Program-made: the position numbers and the translations under genes | Origin: Marinomonas aquiplantarum | Lineage (GTDB): Bacteria; Pseudomonadota; Gammaproteobacteria; Pseudomonadales; Marinomonadaceae | Assembly (NCBI RefSeq): GCF_003314975.1 | Contig: NZ_QNRF01000008.1 | Span: 1 to 64,000, forward strand | Direction of reading: 5' to 3' | DNA: 64,000 nucleotides | Shown here: in pieces, positions 56,387 to 64,000 of the stretch | Layout of the letters: every line of letters starts with the position of its first letter | Numbering within the stretch: position 1 is the stretch's first letter | Notes under the pieces: model-generated | What the model was told of the DNA's origin: nothing | Seen by the model: the letters and a program-made list of their open reading frames with translations, nothing else | Databases searched by the model: none

Positions 56387-58143
56387 CGGAGTCATCAAAA
56401 AAGGTCTTTGTTCCCAAACCATGGCCGCGAAAATTACGTTCCACCGAATGGTTCGGCGGTACGTCTCGAGATCATATTTATCATCGCAGTTGGATGAAAA
56501 ACCAAGGCTTGCCTGCTGATTTATTTGATGGTCGCCCAGTGATTGGTATTTGTAACACCTGGTCGCAATTAACACCTTGTAATGCACACCTTAGAGAACT
56601 TGCCGATCGAGTAAAGCATGGCATTTATGAGGCTGGTGGTTTGCCATTAGAGTTCCCTGTTTTTTCCGTTGGGGAGAGCTCGCTTAGGCCGACTGCCATG
56701 ATGTATCGGAATATGGCGGCCATGGATGTTGAGGAAGCGTTACGAGCGAATCCTTTGGATGGCGTTGTTTTGCTGGCGGGTTGCGATAAAACAACGCCCG
56801 CGTTATTGATGGGCGCATGCAGTGTAGACATTCCAGCGATTGTTGTCTCTGGTGGCCCGATGCTCAACGGTTACTTCCGAGGTGAGCGGGTTGGCTCAGG
56901 TACCGCCTTGTGGCAGATGTCAGAGGACATCAAAGCGGGCAATATGACTCAGGAAGACTTTTTAGAAGCAGAGCAATCCATGTCTCGCTCTGCGGGTTCC
57001 TGTAATACGATGGGGACCGCCAGTACCATGGCATCGATGGCCGAAGCATTGGGCATGGCGCTGTCAGGAAATGCAGCGATTCCGGCTGTAGACAGTCGTC
57101 GTCGGGTTATGGCACACCTTACTGGGCGTCGAATCGTCGATATGGTGAAAGACGATCTGAAACCGTCGGACGTGTTAACAAGACAGGCATTCGAAAATGC
57201 CATTCGCATCAATGGCGCCATTGGCGGGTCAACCAATGCGGTGATTCATTTATTAGCCATTGCGGGCCGCGTGGGTGTTGATCTGAATTTAGATGACTGG
57301 GATAAGTTGGGTCAGGACATTGCCACCATAGTGAATCTCATGCCGTCAGGGAAATATTTGATGGAAGAGTTTTTCTACGCGGGCGGATTGCCTGTGGTGA
57401 TTAAGCATCTAGCCGAAGCTGGAAAGCTTCATAAAAATGCGCTTACTGTCTCGGGTGAATCGATTTGGAACGAGGTTAAAGAGGTTCGTAACTGGAATGA
57501 GGATGTTATTTTACCGGTTGAAAAAGCCTTAACTCAAAAAGGCGGTATCGTGGTGCTAAAAGGTAATCTTGCGCCTCAGGGGGCCGTGCTTAAACCCTCA
57601 GCGGCCTCGGCGCATTTATTACAGCATCGCGGACGGGCGGTGGTGTTTGAAGACATTGATGATTATAAAGCCAAGATCAATGACGAAGCCTTAGACATAG
57701 ACGAGCATTGCGTGATGGTGCTGAAAAATTGTGGCCCGAAGGGTTACCCAGGTATGGCCGAAGTGGGCAATATGGGCCTGCCGCCCAAAATCTTACGCAA
57801 AGGCATTAAAGACATGGTGAGGATTTCGGATGCGCGGATGTCAGGCACCGCTTATGGCACTGTGGTGTTGCATACTACGCCGGAGGCCGCTGCGGGTGGT
57901 CCGTTAGCCGTGGTGAAAAATGGTGACATGATCGAGTTGGATGTAGAGCGTCGTTGTTTGCGAGTAGACATCACGGATGATGAAATGGCGACTCGCTTAG
58001 CCAACTGGAAAACACATCTTGAGGCCCCTAAAAGTGGCTATATTAAATTGTTCCATGATCATGTCCAAGGCGCCGATACCGGGGCTGACTTTGATTTTTT
58101 GAAAGGTTGTCGTGGTGCAGCGGTTCCGAAAGACAGTCATTAA
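56383..58143 (+). CDS. Sugar-acid dehydratase, IlvD/Edd family (probable L-arabonate dehydratase)
   Basis: 586 residues from the ATG at 56383, overlapping the SDR stop by four bases. IlvD/Edd marks: GICNTWSQLTPCNAHL, LLAGCDKTTPALLMGA (C134), RSAGSCNTMGTASTM. The conserved cysteines hold a [2Fe-2S] cluster in sugar-acid dehydratases. The C-terminal GYPGMAEVGNMGLPPKIL and ISDARMSGTAYGTVVLH are typical of arabonate/xylonate dehydratases. It turns the sugar acid into a 2-keto-3-deoxy acid. L-arabonate fits best, D-xylonate is possible. Confidence 0.93.
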   Translation: MTESSKKVFVPKPWPRKLRSTEWFGGTSRDHIYHRSWMKNQGLPADLFDGRPVIGICNTWSQLTPCNAHLRELADRVKHGIYEAGGLPLEFPVFSVGESSLRPTAMMYRNMAAMDVEEALRANPLDGVVLLAGCDKTTPALLMGACSVDIPAIVVSGGPMLNGYFRGERVGSGTALWQMSEDIKAGNMTQEDFLEAEQSMSRSAGSCNTMGTASTMASMAEALGMALSGNAAIPAVDSRRRVMAHLTGRRIVDMVKDDLKPSDVLTRQAFENAIRINGAIGGSTNAVIHLLAIAGRVGVDLNLDDWDKLGQDIATIVNLMPSGKYLMEEFFYAGGLPVVIKHLAEAGKLHKNALTVSGESIWNEVKEVRNWNEDVILPVEKALTQKGGIVVLKGNLAPQGAVLKPSAASAHLLQHRGRAVVFEDIDDYKAKINDEALDIDEHCVMVLKNCGPKGYPGMAEVGNMGLPPKILRKGIKDMVRISDARMSGTAYGTVVLHTTPEAAAGGPLAVVKNGDMIELDVERRCLRVDITDDEMATRLANWKTHLEAPKSGYIKLFHDHVQGADTGADFDFLKGCRGAAVPKDSH

Positions 58144-58186
58144 CAAGATCTGCAAACTATCTCGTCATAATTAATAAGGAGTCAGC

Positions 58187-59695
58187 ATGTTAACCGGACA
58201 ACACTTTATCGCTGGGAAGTGGGTGAAAAGCGAAGACACGTTTTCATCTAATCCTGCGAGTGGACCTTCACATTCATTTTATCTTGCGCGAGCAGCCGAT
58301 GTAGAGATGGCGGTAAAGGCGGCGGAAGCAGCTTTTGAACTTTATGGTTATTCTTCTCGTCAAGAAAGAGCGAATTTTTTAAATACCATCGCTGATGAAA
58401 TAGAGGCTCGTGGCGATAGCATTACAGAGATTGGCGTACAAGAAACCGGTTTGCCAGAGGCCAGATTACAAGGTGAACGTGGCCGTACCGTAGCGCAATT
58501 AAGATTGTTCGCAAGCCACATATTATCGGGTGAGTATTTGGACTACCGCTTTGATGGGGCGTTAGCGGATCGTGAGCCGTTACCTCGTCCTGAATTGCAC
58601 ATGATACAGCGACCAATAGGTCCTGTGGCGGTATTCGGTGCGTCCAACTTTCCATTGGCTTTTTCGACGGCGGGTGGCGATACCGCCGCCGCATTAGCCG
58701 CGGGTTGCACTGTGGTGGTAAAAGGCCATCCGGCGCACCCAGGGACTGGGGAAGTCGTGGCACAAGCAATCGACGCAGCCATTCAAAAATGCAATATGCC
58801 AGCGGGCGTATTTTCATTTATACAGGGAGATGGCTTTGCCGCAGGGCAAGCTTTGGTTCAGCATCCTTTGATTAAAGCAGTTGGCTTTACCGGTAGTTTA
58901 GCGGGAGGTCGTGCGCTCTTTGATTTGTGTGCAGCACGTCCTGAGCCAATTCCTTTCTTTGGTGAATTGGGGTCCGTTAACCCCATGTTTGTTATGCCTG
59001 AAGCGCTCAAAAACCGAGCGGAAGAATTGGGCCAAGGTTGGGCAAGTTCACTGACAATGGGAGTGGGGCAGTTTTGTACGAATCCCGGTATTGCGGTGAT
59101 GCTAGATAACGCCGATTCGAAAGCCATGATAACTGCCGCGAGTGCGGCTTTGTCGGAAGTGTCTGCGCAAACCATGTTAACCGATGGCATTGCCAGTGCT
59201 TACCGTTCAGGTGTCGCGGCGATAGAGAATGCGGATGTCACGTCGGTTCTACGCACAGCCGATACCGAAGACCGTACAGCACGACCAAATTTGTTCGTGG
59301 TGTCAGGGCAAGCTTGGCTGGACAATCCGACCTTGCATCAAGAAGTGTTTGGCCCGCTAGGTTTGGTCGTATTGGCGGACAGTGTTGAGCATATGGTTGA
59401 GTTGGCTCGTCATTTGGAGGGGCAGCTAACTTGCACGCTTCATCTTGATCAAGGAGATTATGGGGTGTGTCAGAAACTTATGCCTGTGTTGGAACGAAAA
59501 GCGGGGCGAGTGTTGGCGAATGGTTTTCCAACCGGTGTTGAGGTCAGTGACACCATGGTTCACGGTGGTCCATACCCTGCGTCAACAAACTTTGGCGCTA
59601 CCTCTGTCGGTACCTTGTCGATCCGCCGTTTCCTGAGACCTGTGTGTTACCAGAACATTCCAAGAGCTTTATTACCGAAAGATCTTACAGATTAG
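58187..59695 (+). CDS. Alpha-ketoglutarate semialdehyde dehydrogenase
   Basis: 502 residues, aldehyde dehydrogenase superfamily. General base E260 in FFGELGSVNP and catalytic C297 in GVGQFCTNPG; GFTGSLAGGR binds NAD(P). The N-terminus LTGQHFIAGKWV and the whole layout match KGSADH of pentose pathways (AraE type). It makes alpha-ketoglutarate, joining the operon to the TCA cycle. Last gene of the operon; AAGGAG 6 nt upstream. Confidence 0.92.
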   Translation: MLTGQHFIAGKWVKSEDTFSSNPASGPSHSFYLARAADVEMAVKAAEAAFELYGYSSRQERANFLNTIADEIEARGDSITEIGVQETGLPEARLQGERGRTVAQLRLFASHILSGEYLDYRFDGALADREPLPRPELHMIQRPIGPVAVFGASNFPLAFSTAGGDTAAALAAGCTVVVKGHPAHPGTGEVVAQAIDAAIQKCNMPAGVFSFIQGDGFAAGQALVQHPLIKAVGFTGSLAGGRALFDLCAARPEPIPFFGELGSVNPMFVMPEALKNRAEELGQGWASSLTMGVGQFCTNPGIAVMLDNADSKAMITAASAALSEVSAQTMLTDGIASAYRSGVAAIENADVTSVLRTADTEDRTARPNLFVVSGQAWLDNPTLHQEVFGPLGLVVLADSVEHMVELARHLEGQLTCTLHLDQGDYGVCQKLMPVLERKAGRVLANGFPTGVEVSDTMVHGGPYPASTNFGATSVGTLSIRRFLRPVCYQNIPRALLPKDLTD

Positions 59696-59737
59696 TCTTC
59701 CCTAGTGTTTGAAATAAGTCTTGAGGTAAACCTTTGT

Positions 59738-59773
59738 GCGAGTGCTGTTCAACAACAGTGACTCGCCTTTTTA
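59738..59773 (+). terminator. Terminator after sugar operon
   Basis: GCGAGT-G-CTGTT pairs with AACAG-TG-ACTCGC around CAAC, followed by CTTTTT, 43 nt after the dehydrogenase stop. Confidence 0.85.
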
Positions 59774-60047
59774 ATATCCTTCTGTTTAACTAGTCAATAC
59801 CATAGTCTCTAACCTTAGAGACATTGCTTTTGTGATCTTATTCCGTTATTTATCTATCGATTGACAAGTAATGTCGTACTTGTTACCTGCACTTAAATGC
59901 TAAAAGACTTTACTGATTTCTATCCAAGCAATGGTGTTATCTGTACTCTAAGTGAATATAGAGCTAGCTGGCTAAGGAGTAAATAGGCTATCTACCTTAT
60001 CTTTTTATTGGCTCTCTATTAAAAAGATGAATATGGAGGTTCAAGTG
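59774..60047. other. AT-rich gap between sugar operon and MFS gene
   Basis: Clearly richer in A and T than the flanking operon. GTCTCTAAccTTAGAGAC (59805-59822) is a perfect 8-bp hairpin. No gene was recognised. Confidence 0.5.
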
Positions 60048-60236
60048 ATGAGGGGGGTAAGGCGAATTCTAAGTCACTCTTCTGGTTGCACTTTGTCAAA
60101 TTTGGGTCTGTTTACCGTTTCGATGGATATATTAACACCTAAATCTGAGATGCATTCTTTTTTTGATACTTCCTATACAGACTTTAAAAAATATAGAGAC
60201 TTTTCCCATTTTCCAAGAGTGTTGAGGGTATTATGA
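60048..60236 (+). CDS. Possible short ORF coupled to the MFS gene
   Basis: 62 codons from an ATG at 60048 with GGAGG 8 nt upstream. It ends with TGA overlapping the MFS start (ATGA), so its translation could drive that of the transporter. The product (MRGVRRILSHSSG ... FPRVLRVL) is basic and has no known motif. It may be a translational leader or a remnant of a longer gene. Confidence 0.4.
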   Translation: MRGVRRILSHSSGCTLSNLGLFTVSMDILTPKSEMHSFFDTSYTDFKKYRDFSHFPRVLRVL

Positions 60237-61429
60237 GTGCTATTTCAGAAATTGGAGAGGTTGAATTAGAAAAGACAAAATGGATTGATGTAATTATTCT
60301 ATGGTTTGTCGGTGTTTTTGCAGCAATGCAGTTTGCAAAACTTTCTATTTCTTACGATCAATTACTCATTATTTATAACGTTGACAGTTCCTCTATGGGG
60401 ATCATGTTATCTGTGGTTGGATTTATAGGTTTGTTATTTGGTGTTGTGGCAGGGGTACTTTCTGGTTATATAGGGTATCAGAAAGTTCTCATTGGGTCTT
60501 TGCTAATAGGAGGATTACTATCATTTATCCAATCAATGCTTCCTTCTTATTATTTATTATTAACCACTAGAGTAATAGAAGGTTTATCGCACCTCGGTCT
60601 AATTGTTGCAGCCCCAACTCTTATGCTCCGGAGTTCGACGCAAAACCATCATTCTTTAGTAATGGGGTTGTGGGGGACTTTTTTTGGAGTGGCTTTTGCT
60701 ATTACAGGATGGCTAGGAGGTGAAATCCTTATAATATATGGTGTGTCTGGTATTTTTATTGCTCATGCTTTTTTATCACTTCCTCTAGTTTTTTATTTCT
60801 TATTTTCATCTAAATTGATAACGGCTAATGAATCAGGGTGTAACAAACTGAATTTTCTTAGTTTACTAAACCAGACAGTGCAGGTTTATTTGAACCCTAG
60901 GACTTTTTTACCTGGACTAATTTTTCTATTTCATACCACTATGTTTGTTGCATTATTAACATTTATACCTAGGTTGGCTTCTAATAACTCAGAAAAAAAC
61001 TTGCTTTTTATATTGCTTCCATTATGTAGCATCGCAGGTACTTTTCTATCTGGGTTTTTATCTCAATACCTTTTGCGTCCTCAAAATTTAATATTTATTG
61101 CATATGTCGGCGTTACTCTAATGGCATATTTTGTTATCAGTTTTGAGGGTTTTTCACTATTTTTTTTGTTTAGTGCTTTACTGTTGCTTGTTATTTCGGG
61201 CGTTGTCCAAGGAGCTTCCTTTGCCCTAATTCCCGCCCTTTCAAAAACAGAGTCGGAGCAGGCAATGGGAAATGGTTCAATAGCACAACTTGGTAATTTA
61301 GGTGCGACTATTGGCTCACCGATTTTCGCTTACGCTATTGATTTGAACGGCAGTCAAGGTTTGTTCTTCGTACTAATGGGTTTGTGCATAGCTGGATGTA
61401 TTGTTGCTCTAATTTCCCGACGTTACTGA
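60233..61429 (+). CDS. MFS transporter, AT-rich
   Basis: 398 residues, about 12 membrane helices. The MFS loop 2-3 motif is degenerate (GVLSGYIGYQKVLIGSLLIGG). The second half starts after a polar loop near 200 (ANESGCNKLNFLSLL). It resembles CynX/NimT-like transporters only in general layout; substrate unknown. Base use is unlike its neighbours: many TTT, ATT, TTA and AGG/AGA codons, where nearby genes use more G and C. This suggests transfer from a lower-GC source. It has no ribosome site of its own, fitting coupling to the short ORF before it. Confidence 0.85.
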   Translation: MSAISEIGEVELEKTKWIDVIILWFVGVFAAMQFAKLSISYDQLLIIYNVDSSSMGIMLSVVGFIGLLFGVVAGVLSGYIGYQKVLIGSLLIGGLLSFIQSMLPSYYLLLTTRVIEGLSHLGLIVAAPTLMLRSSTQNHHSLVMGLWGTFFGVAFAITGWLGGEILIIYGVSGIFIAHAFLSLPLVFYFLFSSKLITANESGCNKLNFLSLLNQTVQVYLNPRTFLPGLIFLFHTTMFVALLTFIPRLASNNSEKNLLFILLPLCSIAGTFLSGFLSQYLLRPQNLIFIAYVGVTLMAYFVISFEGFSLFFLFSALLLLVISGVVQGASFALIPALSKTESEQAMGNGSIAQLGNLGATIGSPIFAYAIDLNGSQGLFFVLMGLCIAGCIVALISRRY

Positions 61430-61570
61430 AGCAAAAAACTATGTGTGACAGATGGTTAGTGTGTGGTTGCAGCCTGAATATGGCCTCGAATAAAAAAGCT
61501 ATCCATACATTGTTCCTTACATTGATTTAGAGGGATTAGAGCAAAGTAAGATAGGTTATCGTAGTGAATA

Positions 61571-61592
61571 AACTTGTTCGTACCTTCCTTAA
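61571..61592. repeat. Solo end of the MITE-like element
   Basis: These 22 bp match the right end of the element at 21225-21494 (21473-21494) at 19 of 22 positions, including TTCGTACCTTCCTTA. No opposite end was found upstream to 61430. The 231-bp gap between the MFS gene and the regulator holds nothing else recognisable. Confidence 0.6.
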
Positions 61593-61660
61593 GCATTATA
61601 GCGTTAGTAAAGTAAGCTGAAAAATCCGATATTGCATTATGAAGTGTTTGGCCCGCTTGT

Positions 61661-62605
61661 TTAAGGGCTTGTCGCTTTTTGTTCTAACTCGGCAAGCACC
61701 AAGCGTTTGAGCTGATTCGCGAGGGGGGATAATTGGCGACCTTGCATTTGCAATACATAGTATGGGCTCATGGTGATGCTACGATTTAACTTAAGAATTT
61801 TAAGTTTTGCATTTACCTTTTGCCCAACAAGAAGGTCGCAGACTTCACTGGCCATTGGGGCAATGGCATTGGAAGAGACTAGAATGGCGATTAACGCGAG
61901 TAATGATGTGCTGTTGGTAATGCTTAACGGTAACTCGGCACGTTCTTCCATAAAGGCCGCTTCTACGGCCTCTCTTATGGGGGCTCGATGAGATTGCATC
62001 ACCCATTCAAAATGGGCTAAATCTCGAACCGCGATTTTTTCTACATTGGCCAAGGGATGGTCTTTACGAACGACGAGCTGTACTGACTCACTTCTTGCAG
62101 GGAAAATTTCAAATACATTGGCGTCATATTGTTTCGGAATTCTGGCCAACACAAAGTCATTGTGACCAGCAATTAAGTCTCGAACCAAGCTATCACTGGT
62201 ATCGACATTGATATCGATTTCCGCTCTAGGGGCAATGGCGCGCAATTGTTGAATGGCCGGAATGACAAAGCCGACAGCGGCTCCTGTTACGGCCCCTATC
62301 GCTGTTGTGCCTCCTCCGCCTTCTTTGAGTTCACTGACTTCTCTGGCGAGATCGCGTAACTCGACTAAGAGATTGTGTGCTCGGCGGGCGACGGCTTGGC
62401 CGACGAGTGTTGGTTCCATTCCTTTTGCATGACGAATGAATAAGCGCGTACCAAGCGTTTGCTCAATGTCGCTTAACATTCGCGAGGCTGCAGGTTGTGT
62501 CATGGCCATTTCGTCGGCGGCAATGCCCAGCTGTCCATATTCCGAAATGACTGAAATTAAACGCAGTTGATTGAGTTTTAAATGTTTGGCCAGACCTAAT
62601 TCCAT
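61661..62605 (-). CDS. gbpR: LysR-family regulator, GbpR-like
   Basis: 314 residues. Helix-turn-helix in the first 65 residues (LNQLRLISVISEYGQLGIAADEMAMTQPAASRMLSDIEQTLG, then RLFIRHAKGMEPT). The effector domain contains IGAVTGAAVGFVIPAIQQL. It resembles GbpR, which controls chvE-gguAB in Agrobacterium in response to sugars. Here it lies beyond the operon on the other strand, with the AT-rich MFS gene between. It is probably the operon regulator, but it could also control the divergent MFS exporter at 62743. Confidence 0.82.
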   Translation of the reverse strand: MELGLAKHLKLNQLRLISVISEYGQLGIAADEMAMTQPAASRMLSDIEQTLGTRLFIRHAKGMEPTLVGQAVARRAHNLLVELRDLAREVSELKEGGGGTTAIGAVTGAAVGFVIPAIQQLRAIAPRAEIDINVDTSDSLVRDLIAGHNDFVLARIPKQYDANVFEIFPARSESVQLVVRKDHPLANVEKIAVRDLAHFEWVMQSHRAPIREAVEAAFMEERAELPLSITNSTSLLALIAILVSSNAIAPMASEVCDLLVGQKVNAKLKILKLNRSITMSPYYVLQMQGRQLSPLANQLKRLVLAELEQKATSP

Positions 62606-62742
62606 AGTGACCCCGTTTGTTGTTTTTATGGGTTATTTATCATGATGTTCGGCACATTTAACAGTTTACTACAGGTACTGAATGAAGCGGTTTTATTTAT
62701 GTCATATGATGGATAGATTGTTTTCATTTTTTAAGGAAAAGT

Positions 62743-63981
62743 ATGTCGAGTTCTGATTCCATAGCGTTAGATTCATCAATAAAACAACTGTCTGAAGCCG
62801 AGTTTATTACCTTATTTGCTTTGATGATGTCTTTAACTGCGCTGACAATGGACGCTATGTTGCCGGCGTTTTCCTTTATTGCACAAGATTTATTGATCGA
62901 GAATTATCAGCATACCCAATGGATTATTTCGGCGATGATTTTGGGCATGGTGTTTGGTGAGATCACTTTTGGCCCTTTGTCAGACGCTCTCGGGCGGAAA
63001 AATAGTATTGTGTTAGGAATCGCGATTTACCTTGTCGGCACCCTAGTGGCATTGTTTTCTTCGTCGTTGGAAATGTTATTGGCTGGGCGTTTGATCCAAG
63101 GGTTTGGGGTGTCAGCGCCAAAAATAGTATCCCGGGCGCTGATTCGTGATTTGTACAAGGGGGCCGCCATGGCGCGCATCATGTCTTTTATCATGATGGT
63201 CTTTTTGTTAGTGCCTTTGCTGGCTCCGGCAATTGGTCAGTTGGTGATGCAATTGGGCAACTGGCGATGGATTTTTGCCATGTTGTTGATTCAGTCTTTG
63301 TTAGCGCTTGCTTGGTTCTGTTGGCGGCAACCGGAAACGTTACCGAAAGAGCGTCGTATTCCATTGCAGTGGTCCAGTTTGATGTCGGATGCAAAAGACA
63401 TTTTGAGTCGCAAAGAGGTCATGGCATACACGGCTTTGTTAGGCTGCGTGTTTGGCGGGTTAATGTTGTATATCAGTACCGCCCAGTCAATTTTTCAAGA
63501 CATTTATTTGGTGGGAGAGGATTTTCCTCTGTATTTCGCCATGATGGTCATTGGCTCTAGCGTGATGAACTTTTTCAACGGCAAAATTGTGCTGAGAGTG
63601 GGGATGAAGGTTTGCGTTTATTTTGCGTTAAGCGTGATGGTTTGCCTGTCTTTTGTGTTGTCTATTTTGGTGCTGAATTATGATGGCGTACCGCCTTTTT
63701 TCTGGTTTATGGCCATTTGTATGCTGATGTTTTCTTGTTTTGGTATGGTGTTCGGTAATGTGAATGCCATGGCGATGGAACCATTAGGCCGAACTGCTGG
63801 GTTGGGGGCATCATTGATTTCATCTTTGTCTAGTATGATTGCGATTGTCTTGGCCGTATCGGTTGGGCAGTTCTATCACAATACTCTAACACCCTTTGCC
63901 ACGGGCTTTTTTATGTTGTCAGTGATGAGTGTTGCTTTAATGTTATTGGCAGGACGCTTTTCTTCCCTAAAAAGAGGGTGA
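62743..63981 (+). CDS. Bcr/CflA-type MFS drug exporter
   Basis: 412 residues, 12 membrane helices. The motif-A loop reads FGPLSDALGRKNSIVLG, and the DHA1 start is typical (LMMSLTALTMDAMLPAFSFIAQDL). The later QGFGVSAPKIVSRALIRDLYKG is the Bcr/CflA signature region. It exports drugs or small metabolites by proton exchange. Complete: the stop is 19 nt before the window end. Divergent from the GbpR-like regulator. AAGGAAAAGT precedes the ATG. Confidence 0.9.
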   Translation: MSSSDSIALDSSIKQLSEAEFITLFALMMSLTALTMDAMLPAFSFIAQDLLIENYQHTQWIISAMILGMVFGEITFGPLSDALGRKNSIVLGIAIYLVGTLVALFSSSLEMLLAGRLIQGFGVSAPKIVSRALIRDLYKGAAMARIMSFIMMVFLLVPLLAPAIGQLVMQLGNWRWIFAMLLIQSLLALAWFCWRQPETLPKERRIPLQWSSLMSDAKDILSRKEVMAYTALLGCVFGGLMLYISTAQSIFQDIYLVGEDFPLYFAMMVIGSSVMNFFNGKIVLRVGMKVCVYFALSVMVCLSFVLSILVLNYDGVPPFFWFMAICMLMFSCFGMVFGNVNAMAMEPLGRTAGLGASLISSLSSMIAIVLAVSVGQFYHNTLTPFATGFFMLSVMSVALMLLAGRFSSLKRG

Positions 63982-64000
63982 GTGTTTGCTTTAGTTTAAA

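Overview
The window reads as a chromosomal segment of a marine gammaproteobacterium of the Oceanospirillales, most like Marinomonas. This is inferred from protein resemblance, moderate G+C and a gene order shared with Pseudomonas: hslU-hslV-SPOR protein-priA-rpmE-nuclease-malic enzyme-mrcA-pil genes-aroK-aroB-damX-gltB-gltD. No tRNA, CRISPR array, transposase, integrase or phage gene was recognised.

Left part (1-14650). It opens with the 3' end of a 5S rRNA gene and its terminator. Two copies of a 61-bp structured repeat, an orphan amino-acid-type binding protein and a small cupin protein follow. Then comes a segment bounded by two same-direction copies of the fbp 3' end: a diverged fragment at 2205-2462 and the intact gene at 13684-14643. 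Between them lie a LysR regulator, a complete dipeptide-type ABC transporter (binding protein, two permeases, two ATPases), two M20 peptidases, and an arsR-type repressor divergent from an ArsP-like permease. The ArsP promoter holds a palindromic operator inside its spacer. A scrap of M20 peptidase sequence lies just before intact fbp. The layout suggests inserted or rearranged DNA at the fbp 3' end.

Middle part (14791-47370). These are housekeeping genes: zntB, rpiA, ilvA, argS, ansA, a DMT exporter, ubiJ, a DUF971 gene, hslUV with a heat-shock-type promoter, a SPOR protein, priA, rpmE, a secreted nuclease, malic enzyme, a LOG-family gene, mrcA, aroK, aroB, damX and gltBD. A 270-bp MITE-like element begins at the ansA stop codon. 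The pilus assembly genes usually found as five ORFs (pilMNOPQ or hofMNOPQ) are three overlapping ORFs here, as if M+N and O+P were merged. The rpmE terminator lies inside the signal-peptide codons of the next gene.

Right part (47421-64000). A higBA toxin-antitoxin pair with a palindromic operator is followed by a hypothetical gene broken by two frameshifts, then a CPA2 antiporter. A sugar operon follows: ChvE-like binding protein, GguA ATPase, GguB permease, GguC/AraD1 protein, SDR sugar dehydrogenase, IlvD/Edd sugar-acid dehydratase and alpha-ketoglutarate semialdehyde dehydrogenase. Together these take up a pentose, probably L-arabinose, and oxidise it to alpha-ketoglutarate without phosphorylation. 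An AT-rich MFS gene with an overlapping short ORF separates the operon from a GbpR-like LysR regulator. A Bcr/CflA-type MFS exporter ends the window.
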